The notes beneath the pieces are model-generated. The model searched no databases, had not been told where the DNA came from, and was given only the letters and a program-made list of their open reading frames with translations. From Candidatus Fermentithermobacillaceae bacterium (lineage in GTDB: Bacteria > Bacillota > Sulfobacillia > Fermentithermobacillales > Fermentithermobacillaceae), in contig JAGPNG010000004.1 in assembly GCA_018052475.1 (NCBI GenBank), forward strand, positions 31,426-95,425: a DNA stretch of 64,000 nucleotides, given 5' to 3'. A program made the translations under genes and the position numbers. Of this stretch, positions 42,877 to 50,600 are shown one piece after another; position 1 is the stretch's first letter; every line of letters begins with the position of its first letter.

Positions 42877-43185
42877 TGACCATTCTCCTTTGTGTTCGCA
42901 ACTCAGTAGATGTATATTCCACTGCGCAAATCCCATTTCCTTCACGAAGCGCTCGCCGAAGCAAAGGGGACCGAAGCACAGGGGACGGTACTTCTTGCTT
43001 CAATCCTTAGCAAAGTCCGGCAGAAAGTACTTCCTGCTAAGATCACAATGTGCCGCGGGGCAAAATATCGAAGATATGGTGTTCTCTTCCCCTTCTAATA
43101 AGCGCTAGGAACGCGACTTCCTATGTAGCGTTGTGTTAATATTCAGTCAAGACTCACTCTTGATCAATGAAGGAGAAAGAGGGCG
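42877..43185. other. Divergent spacer with dispersed repeats upstream of mscL
   Basis: No gene. GAAGCAAAGGGGACC at 42958 is a partial copy and GAAGCACAGGGGACGGTACT...TTGCTTCA at 42973-43002 a fuller copy of the dispersed repeat. The mscL promoter must lie in 43080-43180; no confident -35/-10 pair. Confidence 0.45.
42958..43002. repeat. Dispersed repeat, one full and one partial copy
   Basis: Partial copy 42958-42972 directly followed by a copy 42973-43002 in the orientation GAAGC..GGGGACGGTAC..GCTTCA. They lie about 80 bp in front of the DUF3048 start on the minus strand. Confidence 0.7.
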
Positions 43186-43629
43186 ATGCCAGTGAAAGAT
43201 CTGTTGCAGGAATTCAAGAGTTTTGCTATCAAAGGAAATGCTATCGACATGGCAGTAGGCGTGATCGTTGGTGGAGCTTTTGGGAAAATAGTGTCCTCTT
43301 TAGTAAACGACATATTGATGCCCCTAATAGGCCTTCTCCTCGGAGGAATAGATTTCTCACAACTCAAAGTGCAAATAGGCGACGCGGTAGTAATGTATGG
43401 CTCATTCATAATGACTGTGGTCGATTTCTTGATAATATCCTTCTGCGTGTTTCTGCTGGTCCGTGCGATAAACAAGCTCAAGGCTCCCCTATCAACGATA
43501 ACCAAAGGCAAAGAGCATGACGAAGCAGAACCGCCGGTGGCAGTGCCGGTGCCCAAGGAAGAAGAACTGCTTACAGAGATCAGGGATCTCCTGAAGAAAA
43601 TGTCCGCAACTCAAGACGGCACACCATAA
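43186..43629 (+). CDS. mscL: Large-conductance mechanosensitive channel MscL
   Basis: 147-residue osmotic safety valve. The N-terminal helix and first membrane helix ([41 protein letters not shown]) are highly characteristic, the pore-lining glycines included, with the periplasmic loop at about 55-70, the second helix ([24 protein letters not shown]) and the cytoplasmic helix [12 protein letters not shown] at the end. A Pro/Val-rich insert precedes the last helix. Start ATG preceded by AAAGAGGG. Monocistronic. Confidence 0.96.
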   Translation: MPVKDLLQEFKSFAIKGNAIDMAVGVIVGGAFGKIVSSLVNDILMPLIGLLLGGIDFSQLKVQIGDAVVMYGSFIMTVVDFLIISFCVFLLVRAINKLKAPLSTITKGKEHDEAEPPVAVPVPKEEELLTEIRDLLKKMSATQDGTP

Positions 43630-43799
43630 CTGTAAACTGTCATACTAGCTGATGTTTACGCTAGGCAAGAATAAAAAGTGTTCGCGATGGTGTTTTCTCG
43701 GCTTTGCCAGGACGCGCATCTCGCCACCTTTTTGCAAAGACGAAGTACACCTTGACATGGCAATTGCGGATGCAGAAATGATCGCTCATGCCGGGGTCT

Positions 43800-44387
43800 T
43801 TAAGTGCGACGACTGCTTCGACCAAAACTTGTGTCTTGCACTTTCTCTATAAGCCAGGGCAACTGCCGTAGTACGAGTAGAAAAATCACTGACACTGCAG
43901 CAAGAATTCTGTCGTGTTCGACTTCTCGCCGTATCATTAGAATCAATCCTGTCGGAAAAGCGACCACTCCCAACGTAGGAGTCCATCTCGTTACCCAACT
44001 AGCGATAATCCCTGCAACGCAGGCGGGCGCCATCTCACTCCAAGAAATGCATAATAGAGCCCCAACCGCAGTGGCCAACCCCCTACCTCCCCGAAATCCG
44101 TAGAAGATGGACCAGTTATGCCCGATGACGGGAGCACACGCCGATGCGACAAACCACCAACCCTCCATGCCGAGCTGGCGAGCCACGGTCACAGGCAGGA
44201 TACCCTTTGCAATATCAAAGGCACCCGTGAGGATCCCGTAGGATGGCCCTGCCAGTCTCCACACTCCAGCAGACCCAGGGTTTTCCCCCGATTCCCAAGG
44301 AGTTTGTCCGGTGCGGTGTTTCACAAAAACCACTGCCGGGAGAAATGAGCCGAGAAGATAACCGCCTGCAACTACCAGGAGTTTCAT
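43800..44387 (-). CDS. plsY: Glycerol-3-phosphate acyltransferase PlsY family
   Basis: 195-residue integral membrane protein using acyl-phosphate to acylate glycerol 3-phosphate, first step of phospholipid synthesis. The three PlsY motifs are present: YLLGSFLPAVVF, GSAGVWRLAGPSYGILTGAFDIAKG (with the GSxNxxR-like motif altered to GSAGVWR), and HNWSIFYGFRGGRGLATAVGALL. The ATG at 44387 follows GGGGGTG. The serine/asparagine motif deviates (SAGVWR in place of SgNvgR), so this may be a second paralogue with changed activity. The downstream 170 bp to mscL holds no gene. Confidence 0.8.
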   Translation of the reverse strand: MKLLVVAGGYLLGSFLPAVVFVKHRTGQTPWESGENPGSAGVWRLAGPSYGILTGAFDIAKGILPVTVARQLGMEGWWFVASACAPVIGHNWSIFYGFRGGRGLATAVGALLCISWSEMAPACVAGIIASWVTRWTPTLGVVAFPTGLILMIRREVEHDRILAAVSVIFLLVLRQLPWLIEKVQDTSFGRSSRRT

Positions 44388-44564
44388 GAACACCCCCGTC
44401 ACCAGACTACCTCAGTAGAAACCGAGATGCAATATCAAAACTCGAAGCCGGCTTTTTTAGGACGGGCACAGACGCAGACGGCAGACGGCCACCTTTGATA
44501 ATGTACGCAAACCCACGCTCTTCACTCTCGCCCTGGGCCTTATCTAAACTCATAGACTACAGGG

Positions 44565-44608
44565 TGAAGCAGAAAGTACCGTCCCCCCTGCTTCAGCCTC
44601 CTGCTTCA
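44565..44608. repeat. Dispersed repeat copy plus half copy at the asparaginase stop codon
   Basis: A full copy 44565-44595 (TGAAGCAGAAAGTACCGTCC...CTGCTTCA) is followed by a second CCTGCTTCA ending at 44608. The asparaginase stop codon TGA (44608-44606, minus strand) is the TGA of this second arm. Confidence 0.8.
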
Positions 44609-45643
44609 GGGCCGCGCAGCGAATATACTTGCTATGTCTGCCAGGTCGTTGGTTATGGATAGGGCCAACATGAGTTTGATGCGCGCTTTTTGGCTGTTTA
44701 GATCTGTCGTGATAAACCCTGAGTCAGTGAGCGTTCCGGGCGCTGGTGCTCCGCCGTATAGGCACCTAGTCGTCATTACGACAGGCACGTTGGCATTGAC
44801 GGCGTCTTGCAAAGACACGATCATCGATTTTGGTAAGTGTCCGTATCCCATGCTTTCTACGACTATCCCGCGAGACCCCGCTTCTACCAGTATCTTAACC
44901 ATACGTTCATCGCTGGCTATGCCTGTTTTGAGTAGGTCTACGGGAGGGACAAGCGCCGTATACTCGTAAAAAGAGCGAGCAGGAGGGTTGACCAAGAAAT
45001 CTACACGCTGCGGATGTACATATCCTACAGGACCTGTAGCAGGTGAATCGAATGCGTCCAGCATCCATGAATGAACTTTGGTCACTTCTCTGGCTAGATG
45101 GATCTTACTGTTCATCACAACCAATACTCCGTATGCAGCGGATCTAGACTGCAAAGCAACTTTGCAAGAATCGATGAGGTTAGCCATGCCCTCCGAGCCG
45201 ACATCGTCAAACCCTCTCATCGCTCCTGTAACAACCGTAGGTCCAAAGGTTATCTTGGTGTCGAGGTCAGATACGTTTGATACTATAGGTATCGACTGCC
45301 CGTAGACGCTAGTATCGTCTGTTTCTCCCTCAGTGCCCTTTTTGGTCGTTGAACCGGACATAAGATCAAGAAAGTACGCCGTTTCTTCCATGGTATCTGT
45401 GCCATGAGTAATCACAACCCCATTGGAACCCTCGTAAAACGCCTTTTGAACCTGTGTGCCGATATCCCACAAGATGTGTGTAGTTATTTGGCTGGATCCT
45501 ACAGAACAGATATCGTGAACCCTTATGTCCACACCGGGAAAAACCTTTCTTAAATCCCTTATCAATTCCTCACCGCTAGCCATAGGGCCCTTTGCCCTAG
45601 AGGCTATTGTTCCTCCGGTGGAAAGTATATCTAATCTACTCAT
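44606..45643 (-). CDS. L-asparaginase (type I/II family)
   Basis: Hydrolyses asparagine to aspartate and ammonia. 345 residues with both catalytic motifs, ILSTGGTIAS at the N-terminus and VVITHGTDTMEETAYFLDL around residue 75-95, plus VVTGAMRGFDDVG and RGIVVESMGYGHLP. No signal peptide, so it is cytoplasmic. ATG after AAGGAGAAAGG. The gene lies 65 bp downstream of the pyruvyl transferase gene on the same strand but is probably unrelated to it. Its stop codon is inside a dispersed repeat. Confidence 0.9.
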   Translation of the reverse strand: MSRLDILSTGGTIASRAKGPMASGEELIRDLRKVFPGVDIRVHDICSVGSSQITTHILWDIGTQVQKAFYEGSNGVVITHGTDTMEETAYFLDLMSGSTTKKGTEGETDDTSVYGQSIPIVSNVSDLDTKITFGPTVVTGAMRGFDDVGSEGMANLIDSCKVALQSRSAAYGVLVVMNSKIHLAREVTKVHSWMLDAFDSPATGPVGYVHPQRVDFLVNPPARSFYEYTALVPPVDLLKTGIASDERMVKILVEAGSRGIVVESMGYGHLPKSMIVSLQDAVNANVPVVMTTRCLYGGAPAPGTLTDSGFITTDLNSQKARIKLMLALSITNDLADIASIFAARP

Positions 45644-45708
45644 AAAACCTTTCTCCTTCCAGGTAAATACTTAAGTTGAAACGCCTTCAGCGAAAGTTTG
45701 CCGAAACA

Positions 45709-46986
45709 TCATCCCGTTTTTCCGAGTTCTTGAAGCAGCACATCCAGATTGACCATAGCCAACCCCTGCATCTGTGATAGCTTATCTTCCATACGATTCA
45801 ACAAATCCTGCGTGTTTTCTTCGATGTAATTCGTCTTCTCAATCGAAGCTTCAAGTATCTCCTCCCATGTGTTGAATCTAACGTCAAGCATAAGGTCGTC
45901 CATTTGCAGGTATTCGTGGATGATGCCCCAATACTTGCGGCTGTATGACAACACCAACACAGGTGTTTTTGTGAAAACAGCCGATATTGACGCATGCATT
46001 CTACCGGTGATGACAAGAGCACTGTTGTCTATTAGGTGCCGAGCCTGGTTAGGCAAAAGCTCACATGTCGGAAATACCAGTTTTTCAGGGCTCACGCCAC
46101 GTCGCTTCAAGTTTATAAATAGGTCCCGCCCCGCCAATCTATCGTCCGCGCCGTCAGGTGCAAGCACGTGTGGCAAGATTAGAAGCTGCCTCTCAGGGTG
46201 CTTAGAGAATACATAAAGGCTAAGGTCTGTCATGAAGTCTATATACTCCTGCCTCACGGGAGATTTTGCGAATCGCCATATCAACTCGCTCGGCACTATA
46301 GTGAAATAGTCATCTGACAGACCCAGAACCGGCTTTTCGAATTTTTCATTTAGCGGCAAGAACGCCAGGTCGGCCGCTAACACCGCGTTTTTGAGTTTGA
46401 GATCATCGGTTAGGTATCTATGGGTGATCGGGTCTCTTGCTACAATTCGATTGACTTTGCTGAGCAGCCATGCAATTACGGGCCTGCGCCACGAGTGAAA
46501 AGGACCTATCGTTTGCCCGCACATGACAACCTTCCTCCCTGTCTTTCTGAGAGCAGCCAACCGCAAAGATGCGAGGACGGGGCCTAATACGCTGTAGTCC
46601 TCGGTATAGTCATCCCCTCCAAGCACACAAACCAGATCCACATCGTGAGCGCCTTCAGGTAACAAAGTGTCAGATTTGGTACCAAAACAAACAGTTAGAA
46701 ACCATGAGAGGTATCTCTTGAGTTTCTCTCTCCTGCTAATGGATTCCGGCTTGACCGCCTCAAGTTTACGGGGACTAATGTCGCCATCAAGAGCCTTCGC
46801 AAACCTCGATATCGTTTCTTCAGGCTTGGGTGTTTCAATCACAAAAACCAGTTCTGATGCTTTCTCTGAAGAACTGTCATCGCACAAGTCTCTTATTTCA
46901 CGGGATAGATAGCGAATCAGGTTTTCTCCCATCATCATCGAACCGTAATTCAATGTGTTCGGAATGTTTAACATCAATATTTTCAA
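45709..46986 (-). CDS. Polysaccharide pyruvyl transferase family protein
   Basis: About 425 residues of the WcaK/CsaB-like family that attach pyruvate ketals to surface sugars using phosphoenolpyruvate. Features: N-terminal KILMLNIPNTLNYGSMMMGENLIRYL, VLGGDDYTEDYS, VVMCGQTIGPFHSW, RIVARDPITHRYL, and VITGRMHASISAVFTKTPVLVLSYSRKYWGII with the conserved arginine-histidine. The probable start is TTG at 46986 with GAGGGTGATG upstream. It follows an F420-hydrogenase-beta-like gene by about 128 bp, a pairing frequently seen in exopolysaccharide clusters, but no glycosyltransferases adjoin here. Confidence 0.8.
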   Translation of the reverse strand: MKILMLNIPNTLNYGSMMMGENLIRYLSREIRDLCDDSSSEKASELVFVIETPKPEETISRFAKALDGDISPRKLEAVKPESISRREKLKRYLSWFLTVCFGTKSDTLLPEGAHDVDLVCVLGGDDYTEDYSVLGPVLASLRLAALRKTGRKVVMCGQTIGPFHSWRRPVIAWLLSKVNRIVARDPITHRYLTDDLKLKNAVLAADLAFLPLNEKFEKPVLGLSDDYFTIVPSELIWRFAKSPVRQEYIDFMTDLSLYVFSKHPERQLLILPHVLAPDGADDRLAGRDLFINLKRRGVSPEKLVFPTCELLPNQARHLIDNSALVITGRMHASISAVFTKTPVLVLSYSRKYWGIIHEYLQMDDLMLDVRFNTWEEILEASIEKTNYIEENTQDLLNRMEDKLSQMQGLAMVNLDVLLQELGKTG

Positions 46987-47113
46987 TGAATCATCACCCT
47001 CAATGGCAGCATGCGATAGGTACATACGTCAAAGAAAAGGCACACTTTGTTGCGCCGTATGACTCAGTTCTTTGAAAGCGAAACCGGCGCTCCAAATACA
47101 CCAATACACGTAC

Positions 47114-48355
47114 CTATCGACCCAATATCTCTCTTGCAAACTTCGTGACAAAAGGCGGAACTGCTCCTCGCATCCGCTTTTTTCGTAGTCGCTTACTGTG
47201 TTGTTTTCTTAGATACCGATCGTAGATGTCCTTCACAGATTTGCCTCGTTTGAGCTCATCCATAACGGCGTCTCGATCCTCGGGAATAAGCAGTTCGGGC
47301 TTTAGCATAAGCGGTTGAGATTCATAAAGAAGCCTTACGGGAACAGACCAAAGAACGAGATTGTCGTTTGACTCAATCTCTTCTAGGCCTCTTTTGCTGA
47401 TAGGTGCAAGAAGGGATACTCCCATGTTCTCCCGGTCAAATTCCCTGCCCCAAAAATCACCGACGCGCACATCTGCGGCCGAATGGGCCCTATACGGGCA
47501 GGTGTAACAAGAAGGCCTTAAACAAAGGTCTGACAGAAAAAGCTGGCCAAATATGGTGTCAAGGAACGTGCAAGCATAGGTACCTTGAGACCCATAGGCA
47601 GAAAAAGTGTAGTTCGACCAACCTTGAGATTTGCCTCTGAAGTCTACGAACTGGATTTTGCCAACCTTTGGCGCGACTATCTCATCAAGAAACCCCCACC
47701 AAACCAGATAACTCGGAACGCCATGGCAGAAGAAATCAACAAAAAAAGCATCTGAATCTCCCCATCCCACACCCTTACGTTCCATCAGATTCTTAGCTCC
47801 TGCAACTTGGCAAGGCGTGCCAAAAAACGCAAAAGGGCCACCTGATTGCGAATGAGTCTTGTCCAAATCCAGAGACAACTGTCTTAGTACCGAAGAGCTG
47901 TTGCTTTGTATGTACTTAGAGCCTACCGTATCAAGAATATCCTCAATATCCTCAGCAAATACGTGCCCAACCGAACGAAAATCGTCATCAAAAACGGCTC
48001 CCGCAACGCGATACCCTTTCGACCGGAAATAACCTGAAAAGGAAAGAGCCGCCCCACCCGAGGAGCTTATCCAACGAAGCCGAGGACTCCGGCTCCAAGC
48101 TGCAAAAGGATAGGTCTGGTCTACCCGCTCTGCGCGAGGAGAATTGATAACTGGACACACCTCCTCACATGCTCCACATTCGACACATTTGGTCACATCA
48201 ACCATTGGCGTCAAAAAACCGAAATCATCAGTCGCCAAGGTGATTGCTCCCCGAGGACAAACACCAACGCATGCTCCGCAAGCAAAACACCGATCAGCCG
48301 AAGGTAAACCCGTTCTTCCCAAACTGCTCACAGCCTCGCTCAGCCCGCCCAACAC
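47114..48355 (-). CDS. Coenzyme F420 hydrogenase/dehydrogenase beta-subunit family Fe-S protein
   Basis: About 413 residues. Two 4Fe-4S ferredoxin motifs at the N-terminus (CFACGACVGVCPRGAI and CVECGACEEVCPV), then an FrhB-type N domain (SSSGGAALSFSGYFRSKGYRVAGAVFDDDF) and C domain (FFGTPCQVAGAKNLM, FFCHGVPSYLVWWGFLDEI, CYTCPYRAHSAADVRVGDFWG). Such proteins carry FAD and reduce a substrate with electrons from ferredoxin. Coupled to pyruvyl transferase genes they are thought to work on surface polysaccharides, but no reaction is established. GTG 48355 with GGAGGCGGAGA upstream is the most likely start; the frame opens at 48391. Confidence 0.8.
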   Translation of the reverse strand: MLGGLSEAVSSLGRTGLPSADRCFACGACVGVCPRGAITLATDDFGFLTPMVDVTKCVECGACEEVCPVINSPRAERVDQTYPFAAWSRSPRLRWISSSGGAALSFSGYFRSKGYRVAGAVFDDDFRSVGHVFAEDIEDILDTVGSKYIQSNSSSVLRQLSLDLDKTHSQSGGPFAFFGTPCQVAGAKNLMERKGVGWGDSDAFFVDFFCHGVPSYLVWWGFLDEIVAPKVGKIQFVDFRGKSQGWSNYTFSAYGSQGTYACTFLDTIFGQLFLSDLCLRPSCYTCPYRAHSAADVRVGDFWGREFDRENMGVSLLAPISKRGLEEIESNDNLVLWSVPVRLLYESQPLMLKPELLIPEDRDAVMDELKRGKSVKDIYDRYLRKQHSKRLRKKRMRGAVPPFVTKFAREILGR

Positions 48356-48445
48356 TCTCCGCCTCCCGTAAGTCCAACCCCACCGCAACACTATTCTCCC
48401 ATATAAACTAGTTCAATACTTCATCCAAAAAACCTGCCCACGGCC

Positions 48446-48529
48446 AAGCGAAGGGGACGGTACTTTCTGCTTCCTCAGATTTTTGTCTGATACTGTGGTG
48501 AAGCAGAAAGTACCGTCCCCCCTGCTTCA
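48446..48529. repeat. Inverted pair of dispersed repeats forming a long hairpin, left of the GntR operon
   Basis: AAGCGAAGGGGACGGTACTT... (48446-48473) and TGAAGCAGAAAGTACCGTCC... (48499-48529) face each other across 25 bp and could form a stem of about 24 bp. A closely related pair in opposite overall orientation is at 50516-50600. Confidence 0.8.
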
Positions 48530-48530
48530 C

Positions 48531-48590
48531 TTGACACAGCCATCACCTGATTGTATACTGTGCTTATCGAGTATGCACAGTATACAATCA
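48531..48590 (+). promoter_or_regulatory. Sigma-A promoter with palindromic operator for the GntR-ABC operon
   Basis: TTGACA at 48531-48536, 17-bp spacer, TATACT at 48554-48559. The -10 element sits in the left arm of a perfect 16-bp inverted repeat, TGATTGTATACTGTGC (48548-48563) and GCACAGTATACAATCA (48575-48590), separated by 11 bp. Binding of a dimeric regulator here would block RNA polymerase; the GntR protein encoded next is the obvious candidate. Confidence 0.85.
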
Positions 48591-48611
48591 AGTGCAACCA
48601 TGAGGTGGTTT

Positions 48612-49022
48612 ATGTATATCCATCTGTCTCAGAAAGACGTGAGACCGCTATATGAGCAAATAGTAGACCAGGTCAAGGCACTAATCATGGACGGCACCCT
48701 CTCGGCAGGTGAGAGTCTGCCGTCTATAAGGCAACTTGCTCAGCAGCTCCTTACCAGCGTAATAACTGTAAGACGAGCATACGACGAGTTAGAGCATCAA
48801 GGTTACATATACACCCGGCCGGGATTGGGCACGTTTGTGTCAGAAATCTCCGAGGGCGAGTTGGCACGGATGAGGCAAGAACAAGCAGTTGAACTGCTAT
48901 CAACAGCAATTCGGAAATGCCGCGCTCTGGGTCTGGGCAAAGAAGAGATAGAAGATGTAATAGAAAACCTGCTTGAGCAACTCGATCAACCTAAGGAGGA
49001 TCGCCATGATAATAGAAGCTAG
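48612..49022 (+). CDS. GntR-family regulator, YtrA subfamily
   Basis: 136 residues from the ATG at 48612 (GAGGTGG upstream). The winged HTH is VRPLYEQIVDQVKALIMDGTLSAGESLPSIRQLAQQLLTSVITVRRAYDELEHQGYIYTRPGLGTFV; the short C-terminal region has two helices for dimerisation, as in the YtrA subfamily that regulates ABC transporters. It overlaps the next gene (ATPase start at 49006), so it is an autoregulated first gene of an exporter operon. Effector unknown; in Gram-positives such operons often respond to cell-wall antibiotics or cationic peptides. Confidence 0.9.
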   Translation: MYIHLSQKDVRPLYEQIVDQVKALIMDGTLSAGESLPSIRQLAQQLLTSVITVRRAYDELEHQGYIYTRPGLGTFVSEISEGELARMRQEQAVELLSTAIRKCRALGLGKEEIEDVIENLLEQLDQPKEDRHDNRS

Positions 49023-49875
49023 AAAACTGTGTAAGGAATATCCCGCGTTTCAGCTCAAAGACGTAGATATTCTACTGCCGGAAGGTTATGTCCTCGGATT
49101 AATCGGTCCCAATGGTGCTGGGAAAACTACCACCATCAAACTGCTGATGAACATAATTCCGCCCGATACCGGTGAGATAAGACTCTTTGGCATGCAGTGG
49201 AATGAGGAGAATGAGGAACTCATTAAGCAGGAAATTGGGTATGTAGGTGAAGAACAGCCCTTTTATGATCAAATGAGCGTGAAATGGACATCCAACTTCG
49301 TAAGACAATTCTACCCTAATTGGGATGACGAGTTCTACGCAGACTTAATCAACCGGTTTGAGATAGACGAAAGAAACAAGGTTGGCGACCTCTCAAAGGG
49401 CAACAGAGTCAGGTTTGCTCTCGCCGTTGCTTTGGCTCATAAGCCGCGCCTGCTCATACTAGACGAACCTACCTCCGGACTAGATCCCTTAATCCGCCAC
49501 GAGATACTCAAGATACTTGCCGAAATCATATCAGATGGCAGACGCTCTATACTCTTTTCGACCCACATAACAGAAGATCTCGATAAGATCGCAGACTATA
49601 TTGTCCTTCTTAATGATGGCCGAGTGCTTCTTTCAGACGAGAAAGACCAAATCACCGCGGAAACCAAGAAAGTGTACCTAAAAAGGGATGACTTTCACCG
49701 CCTTCCGTCGGATCTTTTTATAGCTCACAAGATGATATCAAACGAGTGCGTAGCAGTAACTACAAAGTTCCACGAACTCAAACGCGCCTACGAGAGCATT
49801 ACCGGGGATGAACCCCAGGCGTTCGGCATGTCACTGGATGAAGTGATGCTCGCGTATGTGAAAGGAGAAGTGTAA
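49006..49875 (+). CDS. ABC transporter ATP-binding protein
   Basis: 289 residues. Walker A GPNGAGKTTTIKLL near residue 37, signature LSKGNRVRFALAVALA (degenerate LSGGQ), Walker B LLILDEPTSGLDP and switch histidine in FSTHITEDL. The C-terminal part (KKVYLKRDD...) is the extension of YtrB/YxlF-like exporters. ATG 49006 follows AAGGAGGATCGCC and overlaps gntR by 17 bp. It energises the permease encoded next. Confidence 0.9.
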   Translation: MIIEARKLCKEYPAFQLKDVDILLPEGYVLGLIGPNGAGKTTTIKLLMNIIPPDTGEIRLFGMQWNEENEELIKQEIGYVGEEQPFYDQMSVKWTSNFVRQFYPNWDDEFYADLINRFEIDERNKVGDLSKGNRVRFALAVALAHKPRLLILDEPTSGLDPLIRHEILKILAEIISDGRRSILFSTHITEDLDKIADYIVLLNDGRVLLSDEKDQITAETKKVYLKRDDFHRLPSDLFIAHKMISNECVAVTTKFHELKRAYESITGDEPQAFGMSLDEVMLAYVKGEV

Positions 49876-49876
49876 C

Positions 49877-50518
49877 ATGACGGCTCTAGTCTACAAGGAT
49901 TTTTACCAAACGCGTAAAGTGCTAATCTACTGCTTAGTGATATGGGCGATCTTCGTGGGGCTAGCGATGATAAACACGTCGGAAGGAGGCGTGGGCCTTA
50001 TATACTCAGCCGGAATCATCATAACAAACACCATGTTGACTCGCATCCTATACAACGAAGAGAGATACCAGGGTATATACTTCATGAAAACCCTACCCTT
50101 AAAATCTTCGCTCATCGTCACCAGCAAATTCGTTGTAGGGTTCATACTTTCAGCTGGGTCGTCACTATTGGTAGGCCTGGCAGCGTCAATAGTTTGCAGA
50201 ATGGGGCTTCATGGACTGACCACCCAGGACGCCATAGGTGCCACACTGGTATCTTTCACATTCACCCTGATTTTCAGCGGTTTCTTTGTCAAATTGTACT
50301 TCGCGTACGGGTACGCAAAAGTCGCTCAATACATGGTCCTAGTTACAATAGGCGTAGTGATAGTGCTGTCTACAATAGAGGCGATACTAAAGGAACTTGC
50401 CGCAAAAACCGGTGCCATGACAGCACTGAACCAACCGTATTGGCTCGTCGTGCCACCTTTGATAGGTTTGATAACATACACCCTATGCTGGCGTTCAGCG
50501 CTAAAGTCATTTAGATGA
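49877..50518 (+). CDS. ABC-2 type permease
   Basis: 213 residues with about six hydrophobic helices (for example residues 15-33, 38-55, 80-103, 116-138, 150-170, 188-205). It starts 1 bp after the ATPase stop, so the two form one exporter. Single permease genes of this size are usual next to YtrA/YtrB-like genes. Its TGA stop codon (50516-50518) is the first three bases of a dispersed repeat. Confidence 0.8.
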   Translation: MTALVYKDFYQTRKVLIYCLVIWAIFVGLAMINTSEGGVGLIYSAGIIITNTMLTRILYNEERYQGIYFMKTLPLKSSLIVTSKFVVGFILSAGSSLLVGLAASIVCRMGLHGLTTQDAIGATLVSFTFTLIFSGFFVKLYFAYGYAKVAQYMVLVTIGVVIVLSTIEAILKELAAKTGAMTALNQPYWLVVPPLIGLITYTLCWRSALKSFR

Positions 50519-50600
50519 AGCGAAGGGGACGGTACTTTCTGCTTCACCACAACATCAGACAAGAACTTGGTGAAGCAGAAAGTACCGTCCCCCCTGCTTA
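50516..50600. repeat. Inverted pair of dispersed repeats between the ABC permease and pstA
   Basis: 50516-50546 (TGAAGCGAAGGGGACGGTAC...GCTTCA) and 50571-50600 (TGAAGCAGAAAGTACCGTCC...CTGCTTA) form a long potential hairpin. The left copy supplies the permease stop (TGA) and the right copy the pstA stop (TAA, 50600-50598 on the minus strand). The 24-bp spacer (CCACAACATCAGACAAGAAC) is similar to the reverse complement of the spacer at 48474-48498. Confidence 0.8.

Noticed and set aside
43652..43852. 66-codon plus-strand frame after mscL with several cysteines
   Set aside because: No Shine-Dalgarno sequence, overlaps the 3' end of plsY on the other strand; likely a shadow frame.
48446..50600. 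Composite transposon carrying the GntR-ABC operon
   Set aside because: No transposase and no visible target duplication; only the inverted repeats support it, so it is listed as a finding and not as a mobile element.
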